The notes under the pieces: generated by a model
The model's database searches: none
Told to the model about the DNA's origin: nothing
Seen by the model: the letters and a program-made list of their open reading frames with translations, nothing else
NCBI GenBank assembly: GCA_023362775.1
Contig: JALMGJ010000016.1
Coordinates: forward strand, 3,332,001 to 3,396,000
Length of the DNA stretch: 64,000 nucleotides
From: Charina bottae
Lineage: Eukaryota; Chordata; Lepidosauria; Squamata; Charinaidae
Direction: 5' to 3'
Part shown: piece by piece, positions 12,774-22,960 of the stretch
Position numbering within the stretch: the first letter of the stretch is position 1
How the letters are laid out: each line of letters starts with the position of its first letter
Translations under genes and position numbers: made by a program

Positions 12774-14330
12774 TCATGGCACTTCCTCTGCTTGATCTTT
12801 CTTCCATGTCTGATGCTGCTTCAGGCATTCTCTCAGTAGCTCATCTTTAGGTGCCATCTTACTGATATACTCCTGGATGCTCTGGGTCTCATCCAGGACA
12901 GTGGCTTTGACACTCACCAGACCCCGCTCGTCCTCTTTCCGGCTGGTGTACAGTCTCTGGGTGTCGGACTTGGGGTGAAAGCCTCCATACATTGTGAGAA
13001 GCTTCCGGGTCTTCACATCAGCAGCCTCCATGTCTTCCTTTGGCCAGCTCACTATACTGGCAACGTATCTGATGACTGGCAGGGCATGCATGTTAATGGT
13101 ATGGATCTTGTTCTTCCCATTGAGCTGGCTCTTCAGAACTTGTCTTATCCTTTTGTGGTACTTGGATGTTGCTGTCTTCCTTGCCTCCTCATCGTGGTTC
13201 CCATGTGACTGTGTGATACCAAGGTACTTGTAGCTGGTCTGTATGTCTGCTATATGGCCTACTGGTAGTTCCACACCATCAGTCTTAACTACCTTCCCTC
13301 TCTTTACTACCATCCGGCCACACTTCTCTAGTCCGAATGACATCTCAATGTCCTCACTGTAGATCTGTGTCAGTTGGATCAGTGAGTCGATGTCTTGTTC
13401 ACTCTTAGCATACAGCTTGATGTCATCCAAGTAGAGGAGGTGGCTGATGGTAGTTCCACTCTTGAACTTGTATCCTTATCCAGTTATTGTGATAATCTGG
13501 CTGAGGGGGTTCAAGCCCATGCAGAACAGCAGTGGGGACAGTGCATCACCTTGGTATATGCCACACTTGATGGCTACTTCTGCGAGCTGTCTTGAGTTGA
13601 CTTCCAGTGTTGTCTTCCACAGTCCCATTGAATTCTTGAGGAAGTTCCTTAGTGTCTTGTTGACTTTGTATAGTGCCAGGCATTCACAAATCCATGTGTG
13701 TGGCATTGAGACATAGGCTTTCCTGTATTCAATCCTGGTTGTACTCAGATTGGTCTGTCTAGACCTTGAGTCTCAGATGACTGCTCTATCTATGAAAATC
13801 TGGTGTTTGGAGCCTCTGTTGTTGTTCCCAATGCCCTTCTGAGCTGTGCTCATGTACTGGCCCATATGGTCCTGCAGCTTGGCAGCTATGATGCCTGATA
13901 GGACTTTCCATGTTGTGGGGAGGCAGGTTATTTTTCGATAGTTGGACGGTGTTGTTCCCTTGTTGGGGTCTTTCATGATCAGTATTGTCCTACCTTGTGT
14001 TAACCAGTCTGGGTGGGAACCTGCTGGTAGCAGCTGGTTCATCTGTGCTGCTAGGTGTTCATGCACTGATGTTAGTTTCTTTAGACAGTAGGTGTGGATC
14101 ATGTCTGGGCCAGGTGCTGTCCAGCTCTTCATGTTCTTGACATGCTGTTGGATATCTGCTACTGTGTTTGTGACTGGTTCCTGCACTGGGAGATTTCTGT
14201 GGTCTGCTCTCAGGTCCTGCAGCCACTTTGAACTGGTGTTATGTGTCTTTAGTGTCCTTAGTGTTAAGGTCCTTAGTGTCCTGTTGACTTTGTATAGCAG
14301 TAGGCATTCACAGATCCATGTGTGTGGCAT
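12774..14330 (-). pseudogene. R4 reverse transcriptase domain, broken
   Basis: The fingers and palm start is at 13773-14330 ('SWTAPGPDMIHTYCLKKL', 'PSNYRKITCLPTTWKVL'). The middle is at 13476-13706 ('IKCGIYQGDALSPLLFCM'). The palm, thumb and post-RT part is at 12774-13430, starting at 'MDDIKLYAKSEQDIDSL', where MDD stands at the usual Y/FADD position, and continuing with 'KSQLNGKNKIHTINMHAL'. At least two frame changes separate these blocks. The 13836 junction is also the edge of an internal duplication. The protein would have copied its own RNA at a nicked target; this copy cannot. Confidence 0.85.
13647..13836 (-). repeat. R4 internal duplicated segment, copy B
   Basis: This stretch and 14271-14460 are about 190 nt each and closely similar along their whole length, from the block encoding 'SMPHTWICECLALYKVN' back to 'NNNRGSKHQIFIDRAV'. 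Copy B sits in the expected place inside the RT. Confidence 0.85.
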
Positions 14331-14460
14331 TGAGTTTTAAGCTTTCCTGTAGTCAATCCAGGCTGTGATCAGATTGGTCTGTCTTGACCTTGACTCTCGG
14401 GTGACTGCTCTATCAATGAGCAACTGGTGTTTTGAGCCTCTGGTGTTGTTCTCAATGCCC
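14271..14460 (-). repeat. R4 internal duplicated segment, copy A
   Basis: Second copy of the 13647-13836 segment, out of its normal order: it lies between the N-terminal region and the start of the RT. Next to it, at 14248-14280, a short unit near 'tccttagtgt' is repeated about three times, which may mark the joint. Confidence 0.85.
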
Positions 14461-15445
14461 AACATCTTCTCTTTCTCCCATATGTTCTTCCAGTACTGTT
14501 CCATTTCTGCTGTTGGTGGCTCTGCTGTTACTGTGTTGTTGTACTGCAGCTGGGAGTACACCTTGGATGGTTCTTTGGTGAACAGGACATTTATCTTCTT
14601 GGCCTCTGCTTCTGTAGTGTATCTCCTCAGCCTGCTATCCAGTGTTGTGAGCCTTTGTTTAGCAGTCTCTAGGGCTTCAGATGGAGTCAGGCCCTTGTAT
14701 TTTTTCAGTAGCCAAGTCTTATCCTTAATCTCCACACACTTCTGTAGTTCTACCAGCTAACTTCTCTCTGAGTTGCCTTGATAATAGCCTCCAACCTCAT
14801 CTTCCAGGTGGCATATGTACTGCTCTTCTTCTTGATCATGTAGCCAAGCATCTCCAGGATTACAGTGGCTGTAGCAAATACCAGTTCATTGGTTTGAGTT
14901 ATAGTGGTAGTAGGGATTGTTGTGAGGGCTCTGTTGGAATCTTCTACCATACTATCTGATGGTATTTCTCCACTGAGCCTTGGTAATCGGTCTCGAGAGT
15001 TGACTGTAGCTAGTTTCTCCATGATCTTTTGCATCATATCAGCTGATGTGCTCTGTAATGGAGGGGGTGGCAGTGACGTTCCAGCTTCAGGTGTTGGATG
15101 CACCTCCAGTTGTTCTTCTGGGTCTTCTTGAATCTGGGATATAATGTGTAGTTGGTCTATCTGAAGTTGTAAGAGCAACTTCCTCTTTACTATGTTGAAG
15201 CGTTGGGTAACTAGCTGTTTCTCAGTTAGTGTGGATGCAGGTCTTCTGTCCATCCATAGTCCCCTCATACATTTCATATATCCCCTCTCTTTAGGTCTAC
15301 TCTTGTAGTAGCATTCCTTCGATTCCAGGTTCTCTTGTCTCCTCCATGTATGGTTTGTTCCAGTAGCCCACTTATCATCAGATTGCCCTGGTTTCCCAAC
15401 ATCTGACACAGAGCTTGTTAATCCGGGCATTGTCCGAGCCAGCAT
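14337..15445 (-). pseudogene. R4 N-terminal region
   Basis: Two frames: 14750-15445 ('KWATGTNHTWRRQENLES', 'LVTQRFNIVKRKLL') and 14337-14735 ('LKKYKGLTPSEALETAKQ', 'LDSRLRRYTTEAEAKKIN'). These blocks precede the RT in R4-type proteins. The second frame runs from 'MEQYWKNIWEKEK' straight into 'NNTRGSKHQLLIDRAVT', a segment that belongs some 130 residues further on in the RT. That shows a recombination or duplication joint at about 14460. A frameshift separates the two frames near 14740. Confidence 0.75.
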
Positions 15446-15477
15446 GACTCTCTTAGTTCATGTCACTCTCATATTTT

Positions 15478-15607
15478 GAGGTAGGCAGGTGAAGCATTAG
15501 GGGGTCTATACCCAAAGACCCCTAGTAGTTTGGTAGGTACAGCTGGGATTTGAACCCCGGTCTCCTGCTCCAAAGGTGGCGCTCTAACCACTACGGTATC
15601 TAGCCGC
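15478..15607 (-). repeat. tRNA-like (SINE-type) block next to R4 5' end
   Basis: The minus strand carries box-A-like 'tagtggttagagc' (15581-15593) and box-B-like ggttcaaatcc (15546-15556), about 25 nt apart, then 'gtctttgggtatagaccc'. This is an internal RNA polymerase III promoter layout, but the flanking arms do not fold into a proper tRNA. It is either a SINE or the 5' leader of the R4 element that follows without a gap. Confidence 0.6.
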
Positions 15608-15630
15608 TCATACATAAATACATACATACA

Positions 15631-15664
<34 letters not shown>
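15608..15664. repeat. (CATA)n microsatellite
   Basis: About twelve copies of cata/tatg, then tatatatg. It lies at the outer edge of the tRNA-like block and R4 element, which may have inserted into or next to it. Confidence 0.95.
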
Positions 15665-15665
<1 letters not shown>

Positions 15666-16043
15666 GATGTCTATATCTTCCACACCTTAATCTAGCTATA
15701 AGATTCTTAAATAGATAAGATCATGTATAATTTATGTATTAGTTTCCTAAACCACTACAATAATGTAGTGTTTGGTGTGGTACAAGAATATAGCGTAACC
15801 ATAAAACATCCATGGTATAATAATTACAGCCTGTAACAGTTTAATAACCAGTAATCTAATTAGAACAATATCAACATCCCTGTGGTGTTCTCTCAGCTAA
15901 TTAAAAGGCCCAAGGGATGAGCTCCTTTTAACTTGCTTCTGGAATGGCAGAAACCTCAGGACTAATCTAACTTCTGAAAACCTATTTTACAATATAGGGA
16001 CCATTATGGAGGAGCACTCCTCTTTTGGTCTTAGCCCCGTCCA
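15665..16043. other. Unannotated stretch
   Basis: No gene or recognisable repeat was seen between the CATA tract and the L2 tail at 16044. Confidence 0.5.
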
Positions 16044-16150
16044 CTTTATTTTTAAAAAATTATTTATTTATTTGATCAATTTATATAGTTGCTCAATTCA
16101 GAAATTGTGATCTTGGGCAGCTAACATAAGATTACAATCAATATACAGTA
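16044..16150 (-). repeat. L2-type LINE tail, antisense
   Basis: A TTTA-rich run and then 'gatcttgggcagctaacat' resemble the antisense L2 3' tail. It abuts a plus-strand L2 at 16151, so the two pieces sit back to back with their 5' sides together. Confidence 0.5.
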
Positions 16151-17006
16151 TACAGCGCCTTTTAAGGAGGCACTGGTGCACCCCCTCCTCAAGAAGCCAT
16201 CGCTGGACCCTACAGTGTTGGACAACTTTCGTCCCGTCTCCCACCTCCCCTTTTTGGGGAAGGTGGTTGAGAAAGTGGTGGCATTACAGCTCCAGAGAAT
16301 TCTGGATGATACAGATTATCTAGACCCCTTCCAGTCAGGGTTCAGGCCGGGATATGGGGTGGAAACTGCATTGGTCGCACTTACAGATGATCTCCGGCGG
16401 GAGCGGGATGGAGGCAGTGCGTCCATCCTGGCTCTTCTTGACCTCTCAGCGGCTTTCGATACCATTAACCATGGTATCCTTTTGGGGCGGCTCGGAGAGT
16501 TGGGGGTGGGTGGCGTAGTTTTGCGCTGGTTTGCCTCCTTCCTCCGGGATCGGTCCCAATCGGTGGTAATAGGAGATGAGAGGTCCGACCCTCGGCCCCT
16601 ACTTTGCGGGGTGCCGCAGGGCTCAGTTCTCTCCCCTCTCCTGTTTAATATCTACATGAAACCACTGGGTGAGATCATCCGCCAACACGGGATGAGGTAT
16701 CATCAATATGCTGATGATACTCAGTTGTATATCTCCATCCCGGGTGAGTTAAGTGATGCAGTGGCTGCCCTCTCTCTGTGTCTGAAGGCTGTGGGGGTCT
16801 GGATGGGGAACAACCTCCTTTAAACAATAATATAACCTCTTGGATTTTATATATTTATATATTTATATTTAATTAAATTGGAATGATGTATTGTATTTTA
16901 CAAGTTTTTAATTAATCAATTTTGTTGTAAACCGCCCAGAGTCCCCTTGTGGGGGGAGATGGGCGGTGATATAAATTGAACAATAAATAAATAAATAAAT
17001 AAAAAA
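16151..17006 (+). mobile_element. L2-type LINE with internal deletion
   Basis: An open RT segment (16176-16823) is followed almost at once by the L2 3' tail: 'aaccgcccagagtcccc' near 16929, then (AATA)n up to 17006. The roughly 200-250 residues that normally follow the RT are absent, so the copy is truncated at its 5' end and deleted inside. The tail ends next to the target duplication of the BovB element at 17021. Confidence 0.85.
16176..16823 (+). pseudogene. L2 reverse transcriptase fragment
   Basis: 215 codons are open. They contain 'NFRPVSHLPFLGKVVEKV' (near residue 17), 'DPFQSGFRPGYGVETAL', 'LLDLSAAFDTINHGILL' (with the first catalytic Asp), 'GVPQGSVLSPLLFNIYM' and 'HQYADDTQLYI' (YADD, near residue 177). 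All core RT motifs are intact. The frame ends at 'VWMGNNLL' by a stop at the deletion joint. The N-terminal endonuclease is missing. It could not transpose on its own. Confidence 0.9.
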
Positions 17007-17031
17007 TACCAATACTATCTTTGTTGTTTAT

Positions 17032-19039
17032 TCATTCAGTCGTTTCCGACTCTTCATGGACCAGCACATGCCAGAGCTTCCTGTCGGTTGTTGCCACCCC
17101 GAGCTCACCCAAAGGCAAGTCCGTCAACTCCAGAATATCATCCATCCATCTTGCCCTTGGTCGGCCCCTCTTCCTTTTGCCTTCCACTTTCCCTAGCATC
17201 AGCATCTTCTCCAGGGTATCCTGTCTTCTCATTATGTGGCCAAAGTACTTCAGTTTCGCCTTTAATATCATTCCGCAAGTGAACAGTCTGGCTTTATTTC
17301 CTGGAGTATGGACTGGTTTGATCTTGCAGTCCAAGGCACTCTCAGAATTTTCCTCCAACACCACAGTTCAAAAGCATCCATCTTCTTTCGCTCAGCCTTC
17401 CTTATGGTCCAGCTCTCGCAGCCATAGGTTAATACGGGGAATACCATTGCTTTAACTATGCGGACCTTTATTGTCAGTGTGATGTCTCTGCTCTTAAGTA
17501 TTTTATTGAGGTTTGTCATTGCTCTCCTCCCAAGAAGTAGACGTCTTCTGATTCCCTGGCTGCAGTCAGCGTCTGCAGTAATCTTTGCGCCTTGAAATAC
17601 AAAGTCTGTCACTGCCTCCACGTTTTCTCCCACTATTTGCCAGTTATCAATCAAGCTGGTTGCCATAACCTTGGATTTTTTGAGGTTTAACTGCAACCCA
17701 GCTTTCTTTCTTTCTTTCTTCTTTCACCTTCGTCATAAGGCTCCTCAGCTCCTCCTCGCTTTCAGCTATCAAAGTGGTATCATCTGCATATCTGAGATTG
17801 TTAATGTTTCTTCCAGCGATTTTAACTCCAGCCTTGGATTCCTCAAGCCCAGCATGTCGCATGATGTGTTCTGCGTACAGGTTGAATAGGTAGGGTGAGA
17901 GTATACAACCCTGCCGTACTCCTTTCCCAATCTTAAACCAGTCCGTTGTTCCGTGGTCTGTTCTTACCGTTGCTACTTGGTTGTTATACAGATTCCTCAG
18001 GAGGCAGACAAGATAACTTGGTATCCCCATACCACCAAGGACTTGCCACAATTTGTTATGATCCACACAGTCAAAGGCTTTAGAATAGTCAATAAAACAA
18101 AAATAGATGTTTTTCTGAAACTCCCTGGCTTTCTCCGTTATCCAGCGGATATTGGCAATTTGGTCTCTAGTTCCTCTGCCTTTTCTAAACCCAGCTTGTA
18201 CATCTGGCAATTCTTGCTCCATGAATTGTTGGAGTCTACCTTGAAGGATATTGAGCATTACCTTACTGGCATGTGAAATAAGTGCCACTGTTCGATAGTT
18301 TGGACATTCTTTAGTTTTTCCCTTTTTTGGTATGGGGATATAAGTTGATTTTTTTCCAATCTAATGGCCACTCTTGTGTTTTCCAAATTTGCTGGCATAT
18401 GGAATGCATCACCTTGACAGCATCATCTTGCAAGGTTTTAAACAGCTCAACTGGGATACCGTCGTCTCCTGCTGCCTTGTTATTAGCAATGCTTCTTAAG
18501 GCCCATTCAACCTCACTCTTCAGGATGTCTGGCTCTAACTGACTGACCACACTGTCAATGCTAACTCCGATAACATTATCCTTCCTATAAAGATGTTCTG
18601 TATATTCTTGCCACCTTTTCTTAATCTCTTCTGCTTCTCTTAGGTCCTTGCCATCTTTGTTTTTGATCATACCCATTTTTTCCTGGAATTTACCTCTGAT
18701 GTTTCAAATTTTCTGGAAGAGGTCTCTTGTCCTTCCTATTCTATAGTCTTCTTCCACACATTGCTTGTTTAAAAATAATTTGTTATCTCTTCTGGCTAAC
18801 CTCTGGAATTTTTCATTTAATTGGGCATATCTCCCCCTATCACTGTTGCCTTTTGCTTTCCTTCTTTCTTGGGTTACTTCAAGTGTCTCAACAGACAGCC
18901 ATCTTGTCTTCTTGGTTTTCTTTTTCGTTTGGATGTTTTTTGTTGCCGCCTCCTGAACAATGTTGCGAACTCCTGTCCATAGTTCTTCTGGGACCCTATC
19001 TACTAAGTCTAGTCCCTTAAATCCATTCTTCACCTCCAC
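17032..19039 (-). pseudogene. BovB reverse transcriptase and C-terminal region, broken
   Basis: Frames in order from the 5' side: 18704-19039 (linker, 'LDLVDRVPEELWTGVRNI'), 18311-18676 ('MGMIKNKDGKDLREAEE', RT entry), 17647-18288 (RT core with 'FIDYSKAFDCVDHNKLW', 'VRQGCILSPYLFNLYAE' and 'LRYADDTTLIAESEEEL'), 17268-17696 ('RRLLLGRRAMTNLNKILK', 'YGCESWTIRKAERKK') and 17032-17364 ('MLGKVEGKRKRGRPRARW'). At least four frameshifts lie between these blocks. Catalytic Asp pairs are kept, so the losses are small indels rather than missing domains. Sequence differs clearly from the copy at 25618, so they are separate lineages or ages. Confidence 0.9.
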
Positions 19040-19195
19040 TGCATATTCATTAGGAATATTAGTGAGCTCATATCTAACTGATCAGTGGGTCCTCCCTGTT
19101 CTCTTTAGTCTGATTCTAAATTGTGCAATAAGAAGTTCGTGTTCTTTACTACAGTCAGCTCCAGGTCTTGTTCTTATCGACTGTATAGATGTCCT

Positions 19196-19810
19196 CTACT
19201 TTTGGCTGCAAATGATGTAGTCAACCTGATTTCGGTGTCGACCATCTGGTGAAGTCCATGTATAAAGTCGTCTTTTAGGTTGCTGGAAGAGAGTGTTTGT
19301 TATGCACAGTGAGATGTCTTGGCAAAATTCTATCAGCCTATGTCCCACTTCATTTTGTTCTCCCAGACCATGTTGACCAGTAATTCCAGGTGTCGTTTGA
19401 CTACCCACCTTAGCATTCCAGTCTCCTGTAATGAAAATAACATCTCTTTTTGGTGTATTATCCAGTAGGTGCTGCAGATCCTCATAGAACTGATCTACTT
19501 CTGCTTCTTCAGCATCTGTGGTTGGGGCGTATATTTGGATCACTGTGATGTTAAATGGCTTACCCTGAATTTGAATTGAGATCATTCTATTGTTTTTTCG
19601 ATTGTATCCAAGCACTGCTTTAGACACTTTATTATTAATAATGAAGGCTATCCCATTTCTTCTGTGGTCCTCTTGTCCACAGTAGTAGATCTGGTGGTCA
19701 TCTGATTTGAAGTGGCCCATTACAGCCCATTTCAGTTCACTGACAACCAAAATGTCTATATTTAATCTTGCCATCTCACCAATAACCACATCCAATTTGC
19801 TCTGGCTCAT
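19196..19810 (-). pseudogene. BovB AP-type endonuclease domain
   Basis: 204 open codons of the apurinic-like endonuclease that nicks target DNA. Visible motifs are 'DILVVSELKW' (metal-binding Glu), 'RNGIAFIINNKVSKAVL', 'IQIYAPTTDAEEAE', 'ITGDWNAKVGSQ' (the D-x-N motif) and 'LYTWTSPDGRHRNQVDYI'. The closing SDH block lies beyond a frame break near 19196. The first few dozen residues are upstream of the listed start. Confidence 0.88.
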
Positions 19811-20239
19811 AGATCTTACATTCCAGGTTCCTATGGTCGGTTGATATTTAGAACATCGGATTCATTGTTCACCACCAGCACCGTCGGCCGCTAGCCATCC
19901 TTTCGGCTTTGAGCTACCTGCGTCATCACATTTGGGGCTAGTTGAACTTATCCTCTTTTCCTCCCCAGTAGCATTTTGACCATCTTCTGACTTGGGAGTC
20001 CCATCTTCCGATGGTATACCGACATATCTCTGGTTGTACTGATCTATTTAGTTCTCATGGCAAGAATACTGGGGTGGGTTGCTGTTACCTTCCCCAGGGA
20101 TCATATTTAGTCTGACCTTTCTGCCATGTCCTTCCTGTTTTGGGTGTCCCTTCACAGTTTAGCTCATGGCATCATTGAGGTGCTCAAGCTCCAGGACCAT
20201 GACAAGGTAACAAACTCCTTTGCTGGAGCAATACTATCT

Positions 20240-20350
20240 AAAGCTTCTGAAAAGTCAAGGAGGGGCAGAATGGATGTAGAACCTCCTTCCCTAAAAAGAG
20301 AAGGCCTTAAGACAGGATGATAATTTTCCAACATCATCAGATCTAGCAAT
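20240..20350 (-). repeat. Possible L2 RT remnant
   Basis: The minus strand reads 'REGGSTSILPLLDFSEAL', close to the L2 block 'GSASILALLDLSAAF' seen at 16430. It stops at the BovB target duplication. The match is short and unsupported by the other RT motifs. Confidence 0.35.
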
Positions 20351-20599
20351 GGTTTTCTGAGGAGAGGGAAGTATCACTGTCCCTGTGGTTCTCTACACCA
20401 TCAGACAAACCAATGACATCCACCCACCCAACCAGCCAAGTATTTATTAGGTCTTCAGAACATTTCTGCCCAGCACTCAGTGTCTCTAAATCCAAAAGCC
20501 ATAATCACCCACTTGCTTATCACACCTCACTTCATGCCTTCTTTCAGCAGAGTAGCTGTAGGTTTGAACATATACTCTACCCCTACCAAACTGGAATTA

Positions 20600-20620
20600 A
20601 ACTGGGCAACTAAATGACTG

Positions 20621-20658
<38 letters not shown>

Positions 20659-20660
20659 CC
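20600..20660 (+). repeat. Very short BovB 3' end with (CAA)n tail
   Basis: 'ctaaatgactgaacaacaa' matches the last bases of the plus-strand BovB at 28049-28066 ('ctaaacgactgaacaacaa') and runs into about twelve CAA units. It is probably a BovB insertion of only about 30 nt plus tail. Confidence 0.55.
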
Positions 20661-22516
20661 TTCATTTCCCACCCAAAGGAGAAAGAAATGTTGGCATCCC
20701 AACCAAACAAGTCCCTCAGTCCCAACCACCAAGATCTCCTTCCTTCACAGGTCTGTCTATCTAGTAGTGGAGGGACTGCAAATATTTTTGCTGAGATGTT
20801 TTTACCAGTTGGGTCAAATATACACTGACAGTCTTACTGGCCTGAAGTAGTATATACATTCTGACATATAAACACAAACACATACATCCACATGCAATAA
20901 ATAAATAAGTAAATAAATTGCAAAATAATCACTCTACTTTAAGTGTTAAAGCAGTCTTTGAAAAGCTTGGCATAGCAGCTTCAAAGGTTGTCTGAAAAAT
21001 GCTTGGCTGCGGTTCCCAGTGAAAGTAGATTGTCTGCATGCATTTGAAACAGGTATGCCAAGTCCTGAACACATAGCTGGTTTAATGCTTCAAGGAAGGT
21101 TCATTGCTCATACAATGCACTTTGTAAACCACTCTCTTTAAATGCTTTGTACACCTCCCCCCACCCCATGTGTGTGTTTTTTTCCTACTAACTAGACCAT
21201 GCTCTCTGTTAGTTGCCTTTCTAGGTTTAAGATTACTGCTTAAAACATTTCTCTCTTACCTACATGCAAGCTTGAAAAATGAAGTTATCCAAAGTTTGGA
21301 CTAGAAAGGCTGGTGAACGTAGAACTTATTCAGTTAAACCCTTGATCAGGCTGGATCAAACTAACGATCCATTGAGACTGAAATTCTATTTCCAAAGGCA
21401 GCCAATAAATCAGAGGAAGCATATAAGAGACGGATATAAAAGACAGATTAACTGTAAGGTGACAAGTGTACCTGCCAGTATTTGGAGGCCTTAAAAAAAA
21501 AGATGCATTGAGTCCATTTTGGTCTTCATGCAATGTTCCCCAAGTGTCTCTTTAGATCTAGTCATGCAGAGAACATCTCATATCATCCAGAATCTCTACA
21601 AATACAGTTGGTACTTCTCAGAACTACATATGGATGATTCTGTCAAGTTCATTTCCACTCAATGTTCCATTTTACTAACCATAGGTTCTGGTTGCCCCCT
21701 GCTGTTTATGGATTCAGCAGAAAAAGTTTATATGAATTGTAATTCATGAATTTTTATATGCACTTTTCCTAATGTGCACTATTTTTGTGCATGTTTTCTT
21801 GGCACATATTTGTCCATATTTTCTTCATTATACTGTTAATACTTACCTAACGGACTCTGTATATACTTCCCCTAATGTACCCATTTCTGTGCAGCCATAT
21901 ATTTTAAGCTACAAATCACACTGCAATATTCAGAAAACTGCAATTTTGAACATATGTATTCATTCCTGAATCTCCTTTGTATATCTGACAAAAATATATC
22001 TGCAAAATCAGTGTATTTGTTTAAAAAATTAAGTGAACTGAATTGTCAACCAGAGCTGCCATAAGACATTGACAGGCCAAGTGCTAGGATGTTTGAGTTC
22101 TTCCCTGTCTGCCTTCTCATTGCATTCCATATCAAAGTACTTTTTTTCTCTGATTTTTTTTACAAATCAGAAACCAATGACATAGTAACAGGAGTCTCTG
22201 AAGAAAGACAAAATACTGAAATAACTCTTGGTATTATATTTCAACTGATTAGTTTTACTGCTTTGAATGAAATGATCAGTCTGATCGTCTGAAATATGAA
22301 ATTATTCTTGGAGGTTGAACATCTCTGTAAGATAGAAGCCATTGTTCCTTCGTACTAAAACAGGCATTGATTGCAATGGCCCTTTAAAATTATTTGTACT
22401 AATATAATCATGCAAAGGAACAAGTAGTTGAAACTAGTAGGGGGACCCTGAAATGGACCATCTGTACAAATTCCTAAATTGGGTAAGAGATTCTAAAATG
22501 TGGGGATATTCACACT
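20661..22516. other. Unannotated stretch, no gene seen
   Basis: No repeat or coding family was recognised. ORFs are short and unremarkable. Confidence 0.5.
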
Positions 22517-22524
22517 GTCTAAAG

Positions 22525-22660
22525 CAGTATTTCTCAACCTTGACAACTTTAAGATGTATGAACTTCAACTCCCAGAATTCCCCAGCCAGCCATGGCTGGT
22601 TGAGGAATTCTGGGAGTTGAAGTCCACACATCTTAAAGTTGCCAAAGTTGAGAAACACTG
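22525..22660. mobile_element. Palindromic hAT-like MITE
   Basis: A 136-bp fold-back: 'cagtatttctcaacctt' at the left edge is inverted at the right edge ('gttgagaaacactg'), with long complementary arms meeting at about 22590. An 8-bp target duplication, gtctaaag/gtctaaat (22517-22524 and 22661-22668, one mismatch), and CAG...CTG ends suggest the hAT superfamily. It is non-autonomous, with no ORF. Confidence 0.75.
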
Positions 22661-22739
22661 GTCTAAATAATTTCTGAAATAAAAGCAGCACACTTACTAT
22701 TTTCCAGAGATCTGATTACCACGTGGGAAGACTTCATAA

Positions 22740-22960
22740 TTAATTGAACAGATATCCCTCCTTTCACTCAAGAGGTCAACACAGTGTACATAAGGCTCCA
22801 TCTTCCTATTTTTTTCCCTATAATGACAACTCTTAGAGGTAGGTTGGGCTGAAAGAGTGACTGTCCCAAAGTCATCATATCAGTTTCCATGGCTAAAGGT
22901 AAAACCTGAATTTCTCTACTCTTGAGTCCAGCACATTAACATTATACCATACAATGATAG
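22740..22960 (-). mobile_element. Degenerate CORE-SINE (MIR-like)
   Basis: The minus strand contains 'gactttgggacagtcact' and 'cagcccaacctacctc', the same order as the CORE-SINE at 29573-29815. The tRNA-like head is badly eroded. It is an old copy. Confidence 0.5.

Larger units (their letters stand above)
11763..15450 (-). mobile_element. R4-clade non-LTR retrotransposon, rearranged
   Basis: Read from right to left, the minus strand gives an N-terminal region, a reverse transcriptase, a post-RT region and a C-terminal restriction-like endonuclease, then a 3' end closing in 'ttttttttatatatatat'. This order and the sequences fit the R4 clade, which has been reported in Anolis. The copy is dead: it has several frame breaks, a 190-bp internal segment present twice (13647-13836 and 14271-14460), and a 196-bp insertion at 12314-12509. 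It is close to full length. A tRNA-like block and a CATA microsatellite lie directly upstream at 15478-15664. Family assignment is from recognised protein blocks, not a search. Confidence 0.85.
17021..20228 (-). mobile_element. Near-full-length BovB (RTE) LINE
   Basis: A 3208-bp element with its 3' end at the left ('aataaacaacaa' on the minus strand) and 5' end at the right, where 'gatccctggggaagg' and 'ccagtattcttgcc' resemble the BovB 5' region. The exact 11-bp repeat caatactatct at 17010-17020 and 20229-20239 is a target-site duplication. All domains are present in order (endonuclease, RT, C-terminal tail), but several frameshifts break the ORF. BovB is known in squamates and ruminants and has been spread horizontally. 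The length agrees with the family's about 3.2 kb. Confidence 0.92.

Noticed and set aside
15478..15607. A true tRNA gene
   Set aside because: Box A and B are present but the arms do not pair into a cloverleaf, so a SINE or leader is more likely.
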